A stretch of DNA of 64,000 nucleotides, taken from assembly GCA_034435635.1 (NCBI GenBank), contig DAOTWY010000059.1, positions 62,001-126,000 of the forward strand. Direction: 5' to 3'. Each line of letters starts with the position of its first letter. The stretch's first letter is position 1. The notes under the pieces were generated by a model. That model was not told where the DNA came from. It ran no database searches and saw only the letters and a list, made by a program, of their open reading frames with translations. This document shows positions 61,337-64,000 of the stretch, one piece after another. Both the position numbers and the translations under genes were made by a program. This DNA comes from DAOTWY01 sp003696565 (lineage in GTDB: Bacteria > Chloroflexota > Anaerolineae > Aggregatilineales > Phototrophicaceae).

Positions 61337-63553
61337 ATGTTTATTTCAATTCGTTGGCGTTTAACATCACCATTGTTCTTAGTTGTCTTGATAATATTTA
61401 GTTTAGGTGCATTTGTTCTGGCGCGGAATTTAGCAAATGGTGTGCGGATTTCACAAGAAAATTTATTACTAAAAACTAGCCAAACAATAACAGAGCGTGC
61501 CACACAGTTGTATGAAACGTATTTTAATGTCGCTCAGTCGGTGGCGTTTACAATGTCTGTGCCAGATGCAGTGATTGCCAACGACCCGCAAACACTTAAA
61601 CCAATTTTAGAATCATACGCTCGTCTCAACGATTTGGATAGCATTATTGTCACCAATAGCGAAGGACAAGAAATACTTGGTATTCAACGAGTTAACCTCG
61701 CTGATGTAACAGATTATGCCGTAAACACTGGAACAGATTTAAGTCGAGAACCTATTTTACGCGCTATCTTGAACGAAACATTAGATGAAACATCCGGGTT
61801 TATGTTAACGCCCAGTGGCATGATGATCTTTACAGCTGTTCCGATCTTTCAGGGGGATTTATTTTCAGGGGTTGTCTTAGTTGGGCAAAATTTGGATACA
61901 TTCCTACAAAATTTGCAGAACAGTGTCATGGTGGATTTAGCGTTTTACAGTGTAGATGGTCATTTGATTCAAACAACGCTACAGCGTGATCCATCTTGGC
62001 TTGCTTTAGATTCAGCAGTATTTAACCAGGCATTAAATGCCACCAATCAAATCCCTTTACGAACATTTGATATTGAAACAGACACGTATCAAGCGACTTA
62101 TCAGCCATTTCAGTTTGGCGGTAACACACTTGGCGTTGTAGGGGTATTCATGCGTGATAACATCCCCTATGTGACTGAAACAGGTAAGCAGATCACGGCA
62201 CTAATGGCAGCGGCGTTGATGGGGTTTGGTGTCACGGCGGTATTTGTTGGGGCAAGCTATTATGCACGGCAAGCTGAAAAAATTACAGATGTCGCGCAGG
62301 AACTAACAACCGGAAAACGAACAGTCCGCACAAATATGTCACCCACTGACGAAATCAGTGCGGTTGGGCACGCATTAGATCAATATGCAGATTATGTGCA
62401 AACCCGTGAAGATGAAATGATTCGAGAAATGCGTCGCCAGCGACGGGAATTTGCTCATGTTATAAAGGTCATACAATCCCTACCGGATGGCGTAATTGTA
62501 CAAGATACAAGTGGGCGTGTGATTTTGATGAATGACATGGCTCGAACATTGCTAGGAACACAACGCATTTTCAGTGGTGGGGATTTTGATGAACTAACTC
62601 AACAAGTGCCAGATGTGTTAGGAAAAGCATTGGCACCTGGTTTATATGCCTTAGGAGACCCTCACCGCTTAACCTTGGATGAGCGCATTTTACAAATACA
62701 GGTTGCTGCTATTGTTTCATCTACAGATCGTCGATTGGGAACAGTCATGATGCTACGAGATATTTCAGATCAGGTTCGTAAGGAGGGCGAACGTGATGCA
62801 ATGTTCCAACGATTGGCTTGGGATATTCAACAACCATTAGCACAACTTGGACGGTTAGGCATGACCAGCAAAAACGATATGATGCAGGCATTTGCGCGGC
62901 AAGTTGTTAAGCAGGCAGTTGCCTTACAACGCATGATTATAGATATGCGAGAGATGGCGGTAGTGGATTCTGGCAGTGTGCAACGCCGACAGCAACCACT
63001 ACCCCTAGAGACGTTGATTTGGTCTATTGCCAATGAATGGCGGCAAATTGCTGCTGCTAATGATTTAACAATGCACGTCATGATCGAAAAACGTGGTTTA
63101 TTTGTTTTAGGGGATGAAAAACGATTGCGTTGGGCGATCGGCAATATTATCGATAACGCCATTAAATACACGCTTCCCGGTGGCGCGCTGACTCTGGAAA
63201 TTAAGCCTGATTCGGATGGTATGGCGAACTTACGGATTCGAGATAATGGTGTAGGGATTTTGAAAGAAGAACGTAATTATATTTTCACGCGGTTTTATCG
63301 GGGGACACCAACTTCCCTAGATGGTCAGATCATTCGTGTGCCCGGAATGGGGCAAGGATTGTTTATTGCTCGTCAGATTATTGAAGCGCATGGTGGGACA
63401 ATCAAACTGAAAAGCACACAAGGGGTTGGTACGGCTGTCTATCTATCGTTGCCTCTTACCTCAGGCTATGAAATCACATATCTTGAGGCGGATATGGAAG
63501 GGGAGACCGTGCGCTTACCGGAGAGTTTATTAACCAACTTAGATGAGATGTAG
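61337..63553 (+). CDS. Membrane sensor histidine-kinase homologue lacking the phospho-acceptor His
   Basis: 738 residues from the ATG at 61337 (AGGGA upstream). TM1 about 9-31, an extracytoplasmic Cache-like sensor (about 32-280), TM2 about 285-310, HAMP (about 310-360), PAS (about 370-470, SLPDGVIVQDTSGRVILMN), a HisKA-like helix pair, and HATPase (N-box IGNIIDNAIKYTLPGG, G1 IRDNGVGI, G2 GMGQGLFIAR). The X-region reads LAWDIQQPLAQ where kinases have VSHELRTPL. The acceptor His is Trp (W495, TGG at 62819-62821), so it cannot autophosphorylate in the usual way. The ATP site is intact. It may be a partner or a decoy for another kinase. Confidence 0.85.
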   Translation: MFISIRWRLTSPLFLVVLIIFSLGAFVLARNLANGVRISQENLLLKTSQTITERATQLYETYFNVAQSVAFTMSVPDAVIANDPQTLKPILESYARLNDLDSIIVTNSEGQEILGIQRVNLADVTDYAVNTGTDLSREPILRAILNETLDETSGFMLTPSGMMIFTAVPIFQGDLFSGVVLVGQNLDTFLQNLQNSVMVDLAFYSVDGHLIQTTLQRDPSWLALDSAVFNQALNATNQIPLRTFDIETDTYQATYQPFQFGGNTLGVVGVFMRDNIPYVTETGKQITALMAAALMGFGVTAVFVGASYYARQAEKITDVAQELTTGKRTVRTNMSPTDEISAVGHALDQYADYVQTREDEMIREMRRQRREFAHVIKVIQSLPDGVIVQDTSGRVILMNDMARTLLGTQRIFSGGDFDELTQQVPDVLGKALAPGLYALGDPHRLTLDERILQIQVAAIVSSTDRRLGTVMMLRDISDQVRKEGERDAMFQRLAWDIQQPLAQLGRLGMTSKNDMMQAFARQVVKQAVALQRMIIDMREMAVVDSGSVQRRQQPLPLETLIWSIANEWRQIAAANDLTMHVMIEKRGLFVLGDEKRLRWAIGNIIDNAIKYTLPGGALTLEIKPDSDGMANLRIRDNGVGILKEERNYIFTRFYRGTPTSLDGQIIRVPGMGQGLFIARQIIEAHGGTIKLKSTQGVGTAVYLSLPLTSGYEITYLEADMEGETVRLPESLLTNLDEM

Positions 63554-63558
63554 TGGAC

Positions 63559-63586
63559 ATAGGGCGAAGGTGGGTATTCGCCCTAT
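63559..63586. terminator. Hairpin between convergent kinase and cytochrome genes
   Basis: A 10-bp stem ATAGGGCGAA/TTCGCCCTAT (63559-63568 and 63577-63586) with an 8-base loop; no strong T-run. Confidence 0.5.
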
Positions 63587-63603
63587 CTCTTATCTTAATC
63601 AGT

Positions 63604-64000
63604 TTATTCACTAGGGAGGCTGAGCAGATATGACACAATATCGTATAGCTCTGTTTCAGAAAAAACATCTGCATAACCAACTGGCATCACGCCATCGCTA
63701 AAGCCTTCTACAACATATTCGTGTGGGTTGACGATAGAATGATACAAATACACTGGGGCTGGCATCCCAGGAATACGTTCCGCTGCGCGATCTGGCAAAC
63801 CAAGCATTCCGGGTCCAACACCGGCTTCTGCACTTTGGACATTATGGCAAACACTACAAGCCCAATCGCCTGAATTTCCACCTGCCATTGCGACGGTGTA
63901 AGTCGTGTTAAATAAGGTTTCACCGCGTGTTGGGCTGCCACTTTCTACAAAAAATAAGATGAGTTCATCATCGGCTGTTAGCTGATATTCTCCGGCTGTT
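63604..64000 (-). CDS. Cytochrome c domain protein (N-terminus beyond window edge)
   Basis: The frame is open from 64000 to the stop at 63604, about 131 codons. It holds a c-type cytochrome module: GETLFNTTYTVAMAGGNSGDWACSVCHNV with one heme motif CSVCH, and the axial Met region GVMPVGYADVFSE, ending YDIVSYLLSLPSE. An in-frame ATG at 63888 is internal (it would cut the GETLF helix) and is not a start. It is presumably a respiratory or electron-transfer chain component; the rest lies outside. Confidence 0.7.
   Translation of the reverse strand, partial: TAGEYQLTADDELILFFVESGSPTRGETLFNTTYTVAMAGGNSGDWACSVCHNVQSAEAGVGPGMLGLPDRAAERIPGMPAPVYLYHSIVNPHEYVVEGFSDGVMPVGYADVFSETELYDIVSYLLSLPSE

Noticed and set aside
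63604..63888. A complete small cytochrome starting at the ATG at 63888
   Set aside because: The frame is open to the window edge and upstream codons continue the cytochrome N-terminal helix, so the ATG is internal.
1..64000. Mobile elements, CRISPR arrays, prophage or defence islands
   Set aside because: No transposase, integrase, terminal inverted repeats, regular spaced repeats or phage genes were seen; gene content and base use look uniform.

Overview
The window is a low-to-mid GC bacterial chromosome segment made almost entirely of housekeeping and metabolic genes. The best guess is a Chloroflexota (Anaerolineae-like) genome. Pointers are lipoproteins with Thr/Pro-rich linkers behind the lipobox, an extra EF-G-2 type translational GTPase, a GH57 branching enzyme with an ADP-glucose glycogen set, several stand-alone response-regulator receivers, and PAS histidine kinases. 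The taxonomic call is inference from gene style only. No insertion sequence, prophage, CRISPR array, tRNA or rRNA was seen, and no stretch above about 300 bases lacks a gene.

Layout. 1-1411: the N-terminal part of a membrane PDZ sensor running off the left edge. 1538-3950: a tightly coupled trio of a B12-binding small mutase subunit, MeaB and PRPP synthetase. 4026-11193: a PQQ-type sugar dehydrogenase lipoprotein, SecA, three small proteins, an adenosine deaminase family enzyme and a metallo-beta-lactamase fold hydrolase. 11224-13030 (minus): a membrane-anchored unknown protein and MutM. 13530-16987: a glycine-riboswitch-controlled gcvH-gcvPA-gcvPB operon. 17113-21225: an AEC transporter, then on the minus strand a 1045-residue fusion of serine hydroxymethyltransferase (GlyA) and the glycine cleavage T protein (GcvT). 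The missing gcvT of the operon is therefore present as a fusion about 4 kb downstream. 21477-25659: EF-G2 and FtsH, convergent. 25801-32167: an unknown protein, then a five-gene chain with overlapping starts and stops (thioredoxin-like YyaL/DUF255 protein, exonuclease, phosphodiesterase-type hydrolase, Eis-like GNAT, unknown). 32228-40684: a TPR/lytic transglycosylase lipoprotein, a receiver, a triple-parvulin foldase and an ABC-2 exporter. 40738-48457: glycogen metabolism (glgP, a lone CBM48 protein, glgC, glgA, GH57). 48534-51844: a histidine kinase, two receivers and a NERD-like protein. 51844-59101: an SDR enzyme and an AddB-AddA type helicase-nuclease pair. 59104-64000: an orphan membrane protein, methylglyoxal synthase, an M23 peptidase, a second histidine kinase whose phosphoacceptor His is replaced by Trp, and a partial cytochrome c.

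How they work together. Glycine catabolism is the clearest system. P, H, T and SHMT are all present within 8 kb, with T and SHMT in one polypeptide so that methylene-tetrahydrofolate made by T could be handed to SHMT. Between the two enzymes lies a stretch that aligns with the N-terminal barrel of GcvT itself, which suggests an internal duplication. A second coherent system is glycogen synthesis and breakdown. A third is double-strand-break processing (AddAB). The signalling genes are all kinases and receivers without DNA-binding output domains.
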